Source: a virus
IMG/VR virus record: IMGVR_UViG_3300017786_000149
Location: 1-23,504 of that record
Strand: one strand, 5' to 3'
Length of the DNA stretch: 23,504 bases
Position 1 is the stretch's first letter. Each line of letters starts with the position of its first letter. Below the pieces are notes generated by a model that had not been told where the DNA came from, did not search any database, and saw nothing but the letters and a program-made list of their open reading frames with translations. A program made the translations under genes and the position numbers. Shown here piece by piece: positions 15,069-22,651 of this stretch.

Positions 15069-15596
15069 TTATGTAGTTGTGTTAGTCTCAAAGTACTGGT
15101 AAGACCATGTACATGTGAAACGCTCAATCGCATCAACTTCAGCGTATGATACCGAAATATCACTTAACGTAGTTGGATATGCACCCCTAAAGTTATAAGT
15201 CTTTAGGATATCGCCTGAACGATCAAGCTGTTCAACTTTCAGATCTGCTTCGTACGCAATTGGTGTTGTAAGACCGGTATTTGCAGAATGTGCATTAATA
15301 CCATTCATCCAACGTTCAATTGAATCTCTGACTGCAAAATCAGTGTCATTGATGATAGTTGTTTCCCAATCACCGAATGTGCGATCACCAGCCATTTTAA
15401 GGATACGTCCTCTAAATGGTACTGGAATAACACCGAAAGTTGAGCCAGGAAGACTTGCTGCTTCACACAAGAATGAAGTTAATTCAGCATCGCCATTCGC
15501 AAATCCTGGATAGTTGATTGTTACTTGGAAGAGGTTAGGACGAGCACCGCCGCCTCTCAGCTTTGACTTAAAGTCATCTACTCCGAGAATAGCCAT
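15069..15596 (-). CDS. gp19: Tail tube protein gp19
   Basis: 175 residues (T4 163). gp19 stacks as hexameric rings to form the inner tail tube. Matches to the family are GARPNLFQVTINYPGF (17-32), FLCEAASLPGSTFGVIPVPF followed by RGR (42-64), GDRTFGDWETTIINDTDF (70-87), the Trp of SIERWMNGI and the closing TCTWSYQYFE. AAGGAGG lies about ten bases before the ATG, only 14 bases after the gp18 stop, so sheath and tube are made from one message. A terminator follows. Confidence 0.95.
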   Translation of the reverse strand: MAILGVDDFKSKLRGGGARPNLFQVTINYPGFANGDAELTSFLCEAASLPGSTFGVIPVPFRGRILKMAGDRTFGDWETTIINDTDFAVRDSIERWMNGINAHSANTGLTTPIAYEADLKVEQLDRSGDILKTYNFRGAYPTTLSDISVSYAEVDAIERFTCTWSYQYFETNTTT

Positions 15597-15610
15597 TGTT
15601 CGTTACCTCC

Positions 15611-17377
15611 TTAAACCGTGCCAACTACTTCTTCAAAGTCAACACCTGTTCTTACAGCTACAAAGTTTAGAGTAATGTAGTTGATTGAACGTGCTGGTTT
15701 GATGAAGATGTTTGCGATGAACTCATTGCGATCAATGATTGCAGGAGTGTTATTAGTCTCGTCACAGACAACGCGGAAATCTGTGATACCACGTCTACCT
15801 TTGACTTCTCTAAGAACTGGTTCGACAATATTGACGAACTCTGCACGTGTAAACTCATCATTGAATTCAAAGAGTGATGATTGTGCTGCTCTTGCAATCG
15901 CTCTTTCTAGAACAAGGAACAATCTACGTACATTGACTCGATCAAATGCTGAAGGACGTCCTAGCATTGTCTTATCGCCGTAAAGCAGTGTACCTTGACC
16001 TGGGATATTTGCAATCGGGTTAATATCAGCTTTGTAAAGCTGATCTCTTTGTGATTTATTAGGAGTCCAAGCAAGAGCTGTGATACCTAGCAAATTACCT
16101 CTACGAATACCTGCAGGTGAGAACCAAGGGCCTCTATTAATATCAGTTGCAGCGCAAAGTCCTGCAATTGAAGATGCCGCAGGGATGTTAATGTATTGAT
16201 CATTGTACTTGTCATATACTTTGAGATAGTTATTATCCATCACAAGGTATGATGAGTTAGTAAATGTATTGGCAGTTGCAATTATGTTTGTAGTTGCAGT
16301 TGCTGCATTTGTTACATTTATAACATCAGTACGTGCTGGTGATGCAACTACAATACAATCTTTACGAAGAGAACTTGCAGTAGCAACTAGATCATTGACA
16401 ACTGTTGTCTGATCTACACGAGCATTCATTCCAGGAGCAATCAAGAAGTCGACTTCTACTTGATCACGATCTTCGAATAAATCGAATCCTGTGAGAATTT
16501 CAGATGTTGTAAGAGGACTTGAATTAACGCCTTGCGCCATTGGATAGTCTGAAGCAAGAGTAGAGGTATTAACGGCATATGATTTGCCATTTGTTGAAGT
16601 TGTACCTGCACCTGCTACCTGGTAATCTGAATCAAAACCTACCATCCAAATATATTCAGAACGTTCGTTAATTACATCCTCAATATAGTTTGTTGTCCCA
16701 TCAGTGTTTTTAGCATCATCAGCAATTGACAAGAATGGGAAAGTTTCAAGAACTGTACCAGCAGTGCCAGTAAATTCTCCGTTACTATCAATGATAGCAA
16801 CATGAACTTCATCTCTTGATGCACCTCTACCAGATGCATATACTGATGTTCCAGGGGCTTTATCAAAATCATCAGCGTATGTCCAATTTGAAAACGTTAC
16901 GCCACCTGCTGAGTCTGCTGCAAGTAAGCTTACTTTCAAAGAGTTACCAAGTTCACCTGGATATTTTGCTACAAAGGTGTGACTTGCTGCTGATAGTGAT
17001 GATTTTTGTGAATTAAAATCGATCTCGTTTTTAACAATTTCTGTGTCCAGTGAACCATCACTGTCGGTATTAGCTTGTCCAACTATTGAACGAGAGTTTT
17101 TAGCTACTGATGTTACTTCTCGTACAACTTGCAATGAGCTAGTGTAACGTAAGAAATAAGCAGCTGAGTGAAAATCTATTGTGGTGTCAGAGTCTGGATT
17201 GGCGAAAGTATCAACTAATGTTGCTTCATTGTTAACAAGAGTTCTTTCTTCAACCGGACCCCAACGAAAGTTACCTACGATTGCTCCGGTAGTTGACTGG
17301 ACGTTAGGAACGCCACCTGTCAAATCTATTTCCTTTACAACAACCGCTGGACTTTCTGACGGTGTGCCGAGTGCCAT
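15611..17377 (-). CDS. gp18: Tail sheath protein gp18
   Basis: 588 residues (T4 659). gp18 is the contractile sheath around the tail tube. The N-terminus SPAVVVKEIDLTGGVPNVQS followed by TTGAIVGNFRWGP is diagnostic. The C-terminal part shows AALCAATDINRGPWFSPAG-like GLCAATDINRGPWFSPAGIR (about 430-450), LYKADINPIANIPGQG, LFLVLERAIARAAQSSLFEF and NEFIANIFIKPARSINYITL followed by NFVAVRTGVDFEEVVG, which form the conserved sheath core. The middle (residues 60-330) is variable and rich in Asp-Ser turns, as expected for outward-facing domains. AAGGA lies about ten bases before ATG 17377. A late promoter lies 62 bases upstream. Confidence 0.96.
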   Translation of the reverse strand: MALGTPSESPAVVVKEIDLTGGVPNVQSTTGAIVGNFRWGPVEERTLVNNEATLVDTFANPDSDTTIDFHSAAYFLRYTSSLQVVREVTSVAKNSRSIVGQANTDSDGSLDTEIVKNEIDFNSQKSSLSAASHTFVAKYPGELGNSLKVSLLAADSAGGVTFSNWTYADDFDKAPGTSVYASGRGASRDEVHVAIIDSNGEFTGTAGTVLETFPFLSIADDAKNTDGTTNYIEDVINERSEYIWMVGFDSDYQVAGAGTTSTNGKSYAVNTSTLASDYPMAQGVNSSPLTTSEILTGFDLFEDRDQVEVDFLIAPGMNARVDQTTVVNDLVATASSLRKDCIVVASPARTDVINVTNAATATTNIIATANTFTNSSYLVMDNNYLKVYDKYNDQYINIPAASSIAGLCAATDINRGPWFSPAGIRRGNLLGITALAWTPNKSQRDQLYKADINPIANIPGQGTLLYGDKTMLGRPSAFDRVNVRRLFLVLERAIARAAQSSLFEFNDEFTRAEFVNIVEPVLREVKGRRGITDFRVVCDETNNTPAIIDRNEFIANIFIKPARSINYITLNFVAVRTGVDFEEVVGTV

Positions 17378-17438
17378 AGCTTTGTTTCCTTCTGCTAATT
17401 ATATGATATCATAATACGGTTATTGTTCAATATGCTAT

Positions 17439-17446
17439 TATTTATA
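17439..17446 (-). promoter_or_regulatory. T4-type late promoter for gp18-gp19
   Basis: An exact TATAAATA on the minus strand in the gap between gp17 and gp18. The predicted start is near 17433, giving a leader of about 56 bases. The leader contains a 12-base perfect palindrome (17402-17413). This unit would run through gp18 and gp19 to the terminator at 15030-15058. Confidence 0.8.
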
Positions 17447-17449
17447 ATA

Positions 17450-19081
17450 TTACCATTCTCTATCATATACGACTTCACCACCACCGAAATCAGGATCATA
17501 GTCTTGAATTTGCCATTTATCTTCCGGTTTTCTTTCTAGAGTTTCTATGAAATCGCTTCCATTGTCTATAAAGCCAAATGGCACAATATCTTCTTCAATT
17601 TCTTTTCTTCTTTGCTCAAAAAGCATATGTTTAATGTCAATATCTGTCAAATCAGCAAATGAGTTTGTTGCAGTAAAATAACCAAACATCACAAGATTCA
17701 TCATTAAGTCATCATGGTTTCCATCAGATGCTTCATATGATTGCCCTCTTGCCTCAAATGTAGAAATTTCTAAGATAGTGTTTTCATCACAAACTTCAAG
17801 TTTTCCTGTTTCAAGCAAATCCTTAATTGCTGAACAACCAATTCTTTTACTTTTACGAGTAATTTCAATGCCAATAGCATTAGCTTTAACAGTAGATTCA
17901 ACATGCACATTTTCATATTCTAGATCATGATATAATCCATTACACACTACCGATCCCTGATCATTTGATTCAATTACTACATATGCTTCATTGTAAGAAA
18001 CTGCGTACTTATATATAATATCAGGGAAGAGTAAAGGAGAGATAGCATTATTGCGATAAACAGCAACCTGCTTAAAAGGTCTAGTGCTAATATCGATCAC
18101 TGTAAAAGTAGAATAATCCTGGCCTCTTCCCTTCGCCACATCTACAGTCATGATATAATTGTGCTTTTTCACCGTTTCCTCATATATAGCTAGCGCGCCG
18201 CCCTCAAGAAAACGTTTCGGGTTTTTAGCTCGTAAACCCATAAGAGTTTCAGCACCAATTAGTGTATCGCCAGTACCAAAGAAAGTATTCCCAAATTCTT
18301 GATCAAACTGTAATTGAGATGTATTTGCAATTGTTTGCATTTTCCATTGATCATCTCGACCAGGCACATCCCACCAATCAACTCTAAAAGACTTAAATTC
18401 ATTTACATTTTGCATTGCACCTTCCCAAATTTTGTGGAAAGTGTTGCCGATGCCATTTGCAGTAGAAGTTACAATTACTTTAGTGTTAGTACCTGATGAA
18501 ATAACAGGATATGTAGATGTGTAGAATTCAGCTGCCTTTTCAACAAAAGCAAACTCATCAAGATAAAGAAGATTTACTGAAAGACCACGAATAGAAGATC
18601 CGGATGTTGCAGCAGCTATAATTCTTGAGTTATTACTGAACTCAATCGTGCCTTTATTTAGTCCTTTACATCCCGGCTGCAGAAAAAACGGGGTGTTTTC
18701 GAGCATGAGGGTGACGCGTGACAGCATCTCACGAGCGGTAGCTCCCTTATTCGCGAGGATCGCGATAGTTTGCTCTGGATTAAACAGCGCATACCAGAGC
18801 AGGTAGGCGCACGCGGAAATCGATTTTCCCGATTGTCTGCAAGCCAGTACAATGTTAAACCTATGCTCATTAAACGTCTCAAACATTTTTTTCTGATAAG
18901 GATAAAGCTCGAATGGAACTAAACCTCTATCAAGTGAAATTACTTTACAATAATTGCGCGCAAAGTAAATAGGATCTTTCATACATCTTGAGTATTCTTC
19001 TACTAGTTCTTGTGTCCATTCTTGTACGACACCATCTCTTTTAACCTGAGGATTCCCTAGATACGTCTCTTGCTGTGACAT
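17450..19081 (-). CDS. gp17: Terminase large subunit gp17
   Basis: 543 residues (T4 610). gp17 is the DNA-packaging motor ATPase and headful nuclease. ATPase motifs: adenine-binding YPYQKKMF (60-67), Walker A CRQSGKS (81-87), Walker B LLYLDEF (171-177) with catalytic Glu176, coupling motif TSTANG (205-210). The nuclease domain has DVAKGRGQDYS with Asp314, VIESNDQG with Glu371, and NHDDL with Asp457/458. The T4-specific GRGQDY is retained. The ATG lies 41 bases inside gp16, without a strong ribosome site, so it is probably coupled to gp16. The codons for residues 81-140 are unusually G+C-rich (see findings). Confidence 0.97.
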   Translation of the reverse strand: MSQQETYLGNPQVKRDGVVQEWTQELVEEYSRCMKDPIYFARNYCKVISLDRGLVPFELYPYQKKMFETFNEHRFNIVLACRQSGKSISACAYLLWYALFNPEQTIAILANKGATAREMLSRVTLMLENTPFFLQPGCKGLNKGTIEFSNNSRIIAAATSGSSIRGLSVNLLYLDEFAFVEKAAEFYTSTYPVISSGTNTKVIVTSTANGIGNTFHKIWEGAMQNVNEFKSFRVDWWDVPGRDDQWKMQTIANTSQLQFDQEFGNTFFGTGDTLIGAETLMGLRAKNPKRFLEGGALAIYEETVKKHNYIMTVDVAKGRGQDYSTFTVIDISTRPFKQVAVYRNNAISPLLFPDIIYKYAVSYNEAYVVIESNDQGSVVCNGLYHDLEYENVHVESTVKANAIGIEITRKSKRIGCSAIKDLLETGKLEVCDENTILEISTFEARGQSYEASDGNHDDLMMNLVMFGYFTATNSFADLTDIDIKHMLFEQRRKEIEEDIVPFGFIDNGSDFIETLERKPEDKWQIQDYDPDFGGGEVVYDREW

Positions 19082-19412
19082 CTATTACACTATCATCCTT
19101 ACCATTCAATAATTTTTGAAGATCTGCAGTAGAGCTTAAAAATAAGTTATTATTTGTTGTATTCGCGATCTGCTTAACTTCGTCTTTTTGAATTTCCTTA
19201 TTTTTCTTATTAAGGTCCATCAATTTATCATTCACGTCTGATATATTTTTTATTAGTCCAGACAAAACTTCATATGCTCTCGGATGCTCTGATTCTCGAG
19301 CAACTTCTATCATCATATCTAAGCTTTCTCTGCCTTTTTCTATTAGTTCATAATATGTACTTCTTGAATATTCATAATCATTTTGAACATTTTTATCATC
19401 TTCATTATCCAT
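19041..19412 (-). CDS. gp16: Terminase small subunit gp16
   Basis: 123 residues (T4 164). gp16 forms rings that recognise concatemeric DNA and stimulate gp17. The central helices (YYELIEKGRESLDMMIEVAR, HPRAYEVLSGLIKNISDVND, KLMDLNKKNKEIQKDEVKQI) form the antiparallel coiled coil of the family. The N-terminal part is shorter than in T4, and the C-terminal part (NNNLFLSSTADLQKLLNG) is the region that contacts gp17 in T4. AGGTGA lies a few bases before ATG 19412, just after the stop of the fibre gene. It overlaps gp17 by 41 bases, a gene overlap also seen in T4. Confidence 0.9.
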   Translation of the reverse strand: MDNEDDKNVQNDYEYSRSTYYELIEKGRESLDMMIEVARESEHPRAYEVLSGLIKNISDVNDKLMDLNKKNKEIQKDEVKQIANTTNNNLFLSSTADLQKLLNGKDDSVIDVTARDVSRESSG

Positions 19413-19419
19413 TTATCAC

Positions 19420-19998
19420 CTATAGGGCAGCTATCCTCGTTTGAAAATCAGAAAAATCAGCAGATGCTGCTACGACACTTTTTAAAGAAGATAAGCTAAT
19501 ATAGCTAGCATCAGATGAATCTAATCTTTCATTATTGATATTTCTCATATCGTATAAAAGTGCAATGTCTGAATCATTATTTGATACATTGGTTAATAAC
19601 GCACCAATCTGACTAGTATGCGTTGCTGATGTAGTTGTAAGCGTGCCAATATTTCCAGTATTATTACTTATATTGCTTGTATTAGTACTGACATTTGTTT
19701 GAAGAGTTGATATATTGCCTGTATTAGTGGCCACATCAGTAAGTAAAGTGGCAATGTTATTTGTGTTCAAGGCTTGTTGTGCTTCTAAAGGACCAACTCT
19801 TCCATTGAGTGCAGCAACGTCAGAATCAAATCCTGAATCTAGTGCGTTTACAATCGCAGTATAATAAGTTAAATCAGAGTCTATATTACTAATATTATTA
19901 GCATTTTGTGAAGCTCTGAGATTTAGATCTTGAAAGTTTCCGTCGAGCTCAGCAAATGAGAGCTCGCTTCCTTTGGTGCTTCTTAACGTAATGGTCAT
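19420..19998 (-). CDS. Fibritin-like coiled-coil fibre protein between gp15 and gp16
   Basis: 192 residues. The N-terminus MTITLRSTKGSELSFAELDG followed by NFQDL is a module found at the start of many marine phage fibre proteins. Residues 30-140 are a predicted trimeric coiled coil with Ile, Leu and Val at heptad positions, including tandem 14-residue repeats (78-140). Residues 141-192 are helical or mixed. There is no catalytic motif. T4 has no gene here; the interval between genes 15 and 18 is known to be variable in marine T4-like phages. It may be a whisker or neck fibre like T4 fibritin, or a tail-side fibre. It overlaps the gp15 stop as TAATG and is directly followed by gp16. Confidence 0.78.
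   Translation of the reverse strand: MTITLRSTKGSELSFAELDGNFQDLNLRASQNANNISNIDSDLTYYTAIVNALDSGFDSDVAALNGRVGPLEAQQALNTNNIATLLTDVATNTGNISTLQTNVSTNTSNISNNTGNIGTLTTTSATHTSQIGALLTNVSNNDSDIALLYDMRNINNERLDSSDASYISLSSLKSVVAASADFSDFQTRIAAL
19579..19767 (-). repeat. Tandem 14-residue (double heptad) coding repeats
   Basis: Residues 78-140 of the fibre gene at 19420-19998 consist of four 14-residue units and one half unit: NTNNIATLLTDVAT, NTGNISTLQTNVST, the half NTSNISN, NTGNIGTLTTTSAT, HTSQIGALLTNVSN. The pattern N-T-x-N-I-x-T-L places Ile and Leu as coiled-coil core residues. Copy number changes here would lengthen or shorten the fibre. Confidence 0.85.
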
Positions 19999-20783
19999 TA
20001 TTCTACTCCAGTAATAGTAGTACTAAATCCAAAATCACTATCAGGCATTCCAAAAATGCTTGTAGGATTAGGTTCTACAGTAACAGCTTCTAAAAATGCA
20101 TCCGAATCAGTACCTAGTCTATCCATATCGAATAGATTTGCAGTAGTAGTCCGGACAATATCTTGAGTTCCTATTGGACCATAGAAGCTTACTTTCATTT
20201 GAAAAGCTATTGTGTATATGATAGTTCTTCTAGTTTCATATGATCCTTCATAATCATCAGTAAAAGTTACTGACTGAATTATAACAGGAATATCTTCTTT
20301 GAAATCAGGATACTCTTCTAAGAATGGTAATATTGTAATTGTATATTGAGGATTAAACGTAGGAAGAATTTGCTCTACAATTTGTAATGCATCATCTTGA
20401 TTTTTAGCAAATATATTTAATGAAAAATCGATAGTATATGGAACAGGAGAATAAAATTTTTGCCTAGAAGAATTACTTCCGGCAATTGCTTTAAAATTGC
20501 TCACCTTTGTCAATTGACGAGTAGTATCATAATCAATTGCGGTAATTTCAAATGACATTCGAGGAAGCTTTAACGCTACCTTTTGATCACCTGGCAACTC
20601 TGCATTTTCACGCACTCTTTCTAAATACTTCATTTTCGGAGCATACGCAAGAGGAACTTTCAACTGGTTGAGAATACCACCGGCCGAATTCTTACGAACT
20701 ACGTAAATATTATTAAATAGCCTGCCAAAAAGAGAAACAGACTTACGTATTTTTTCGTGATAAAAATATTGTCCAAACATCAT
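19998..20783 (-). CDS. gp15: Tail sheath stabiliser / completion protein gp15
   Basis: 261 residues (T4 272). gp15 forms the hexameric ring that caps the tail and joins it to the gp13/gp14 neck. The N-terminus MMFGQYFYHEKIRKSVSLFG followed by RLFNNIYVVR is the family signature, then KVPLAYAPKMKYLERVR (42-58), LPRMSFEITAIDYD (73-86), FSLNIFAKNQDDALQIVEQI followed by LPTFNPQY, and a beta-rich end. The last 35 residues are Asp-Ser-rich and variable. The ATG overlaps the stop of the lectin-domain gene as ATGA; a second Met follows directly. Confidence 0.95.
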   Translation of the reverse strand: MMFGQYFYHEKIRKSVSLFGRLFNNIYVVRKNSAGGILNQLKVPLAYAPKMKYLERVRENAELPGDQKVALKLPRMSFEITAIDYDTTRQLTKVSNFKAIAGSNSSRQKFYSPVPYTIDFSLNIFAKNQDDALQIVEQILPTFNPQYTITILPFLEEYPDFKEDIPVIIQSVTFTDDYEGSYETRRTIIYTIAFQMKVSFYGPIGTQDIVRTTTANLFDMDRLGTDSDAFLEAVTVEPNPTSIFGMPDSDFGFSTTITGVE

Positions 20784-22048
20784 TGATCCTCTGGATCACC
20801 AAACGGATTATTTTCAGTAAAATCTAAGAAATCATCAATATAAGATTTAGTAAATTCATTATTTTGTTCTGTGTTAGACATTTTGTTGTCTTCTCCAACA
20901 CCAATAGCTTTCAAACCTGTAGTAGCTCTCTGGCCATTTCTATATGTTCTATTAAATACAGTAATATTTTCTTCAAATGTTCTCAATACACCATCACTAG
21001 ATCCTACATGAGCTAGATATAAGTATCTATCTGAATCTCCAGCCGAATCAAGCTTATATCTTGCTACTTCTCCAGTCATTAGTTGGCCACTACTTAAAGT
21101 TTGACCTACACTATCTCCAATTTGATAATCACTGTCATTGACTCGGTTATCGATGATTGCTACACGAGGTATTCTTGTATAGCCACACCCAGAATCTGAT
21201 ACGTGTATACTTGTGATTGCACCGGTGCCACCTAAAGCAGCAGAATCGATTGCAGCTACTCCCTTTGCTCTACGATAATCAAAACGCTGGTGAATCATAG
21301 GAGTAGTATTAAAATAATAATCATCTACAGAATCTGGTACGCGAGTGCATTGCGCAGAATCAAAAATTCCATTATCTAAAGTAGTGAATGTAAAATTATC
21401 TATTTTTCCAGGAAATCCAAAATTAAACACTGGCGTAGGAACAGCATCTGATGTATAGCCAGTTGGTCCTACGCTATCAGCATCATTTCCTAACCTAAAT
21501 TTAGTGCCACTATCTAAAAATCCTCCAGGAGCAGAAGTTCCGTCATTTCCTCTAAATGTAAAGAAAGAAGCATCACTATCAACACCAACTGAAATATTGC
21601 TATCAGTCACAACTACATGTAAAAAATTCCATTGCCCAGGAGTAATAGCACGATCAGTATTCCAGTGATTTAACGTATTTCCAATACCTCCTAATGTCTT
21701 ATAAGCTGAATCAACATTATACACAACACCAAATTGGCCTGAACCATCTGACATTAGCTTTACTTTAGGTGTCCATGCTAAAGTGCATTTTCTACTAGAA
21801 TCTGCATAATACCAAAATGAGATCTCACTTGATGCTAAGCTTCCATTTCTATCGGAAGTTATATCGCTATCAATTAAACTCATAATAGTATTACTGTCAT
21901 GATATAAAGATGCGCACCCAAACTTTGCAGAATCAGAAAATCCATACAAATTAGCACTATCATAATATGGAAATTCTACAATAACAGTTGGTGCTACTGT
22001 GAAATAATTTCCACTATCTACTATAACTAATTGATTAACTTTGCCCAT
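20780..22048 (-). CDS. LamG/ConA-like lectin-domain protein with gp14-like C-terminal tail
   Basis: 422 residues. Residues 1-26 (VNQLVIVDSGNYFTVAPTVI) and 277-300 (ITSIHVSDSGCGYTRIPRVA) are two copies of the beta module SG-x-x-Y-x-x-x-P-x-V. Between them, residues 35-240 read as a LamG/concanavalin A-like jelly roll: AKFGCASLYHD, SEISFWYYAD (74-83), TPGQWNFLHVVVTDS (136-150), and GKIDNFTFTTLDNGIFDSAQ. After the second module come GEVARYKLD, YLYLAHVGSSDG and an end SYIDDFLDFTENNPFGDP that resembles the C-terminal tail of T4 gp14. It may be the detached second part of gp14 (see findings). It contains 19 Asp-Ser dipeptides. The ATG overlaps the gp14 stop as TAATG. A neck-attached carbohydrate-binding protein is inferred. 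Confidence 0.78.
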   Translation of the reverse strand: MGKVNQLVIVDSGNYFTVAPTVIVEFPYYDSANLYGFSDSAKFGCASLYHDSNTIMSLIDSDITSDRNGSLASSEISFWYYADSSRKCTLAWTPKVKLMSDGSGQFGVVYNVDSAYKTLGGIGNTLNHWNTDRAITPGQWNFLHVVVTDSNISVGVDSDASFFTFRGNDGTSAPGGFLDSGTKFRLGNDADSVGPTGYTSDAVPTPVFNFGFPGKIDNFTFTTLDNGIFDSAQCTRVPDSVDDYYFNTTPMIHQRFDYRRAKGVAAIDSAALGGTGAITSIHVSDSGCGYTRIPRVAIIDNRVNDSDYQIGDSVGQTLSSGQLMTGEVARYKLDSAGDSDRYLYLAHVGSSDGVLRTFEENITVFNRTYRNGQRATTGLKAIGVGEDNKMSNTEQNNEFTKSYIDDFLDFTENNPFGDPEDQ

Positions 22049-22650
22049 TATGGTCCCAACACTGCTCTAGCTTTAGGTTTCTTAGGACCAAGTAGCTGAA
22101 CAACATACTGATATGCATAATCTCTTTCAACCTGATCAATATTTTCAACGCCAGTATCAAAGTCTTCGCCTGTGTATTCGAATAGAGTACATCGCATTTT
22201 ATAAACCGGCACATTTTGAACTTGATAAAAAGGTTGTTCATGCTCTACGTGATTTATTTGAAACATTGATTGTGTGAGAGGTAGATAGATTAAATCACCT
22301 TCTCCTGGTCTTAATATTTCAATTCCTGAATTTTGAAATCTTTTAATTTGATTTTTCCAACGTGTTCTTGATACAATAAATGTGCATTCATCTCTAATTT
22401 CAACACCAAATCTTGTAAAAAGATCTCCTTCACCATCAAATCCTTCTACGTTTTCAATATACATCTCAATTTTTTGAGCAGAGTTAAAGTTCGATGTTGG
22501 ATCATCTCCCAACAAAAAATCTTCGTTCATTAAATCACGAGGTATGTAATAAACGTCTTGCCCATAGATCTTTAACGCCTCTATGACTAAATCTTCATAC
22601 AGGTTGATCTCTGATTGAACTTTTTCTGAAAAGTAGAAATTACGAGCCAT
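22048..22650 (-). CDS. gp14: Neck protein gp14 (N-terminal part or short form)
   Basis: 200 residues; T4 gp14 has 256. gp14 with gp13 forms the neck that closes the filled head and joins it to the tail. Family matches: EALKIYGQDVYYIPRDLMNE followed by DFLLGDD (26-50), a middle FTRFGVEIRDECTFIVSRTR (78-97), and LRPGEGDLIYLPLTQSMFQI then NHVEHEQPFYQV (114-145). The frame then runs FEYTGEDFDTGVENIDQVER and stops after ARAVLGP. The C-terminal segment known from T4 is not here but appears at the end of the next gene. GTAGGAT lies before the ATG, three bases after the gp13 stop. Confidence 0.92.
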   Translation of the reverse strand: MARNFYFSEKVQSEINLYEDLVIEALKIYGQDVYYIPRDLMNEDFLLGDDPTSNFNSAQKIEMYIENVEGFDGEGDLFTRFGVEIRDECTFIVSRTRWKNQIKRFQNSGIEILRPGEGDLIYLPLTQSMFQINHVEHEQPFYQVQNVPVYKMRCTLFEYTGEDFDTGVENIDQVERDYAYQYVVQLLGPKKPKARAVLGP

Positions 22651-22651
22651 A

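Noticed and set aside
15066-15073. CATAAATA as a late promoter for gp20
   Set aside because: One mismatch to the octamer, and it lies upstream of the terminator hairpin.
17402-17413. 12-base perfect palindrome TATGATATCATA in the gp18 leader, possible operator
   Set aside because: AT-rich palindromes of this size are expected by chance, and no second copy was noticed.
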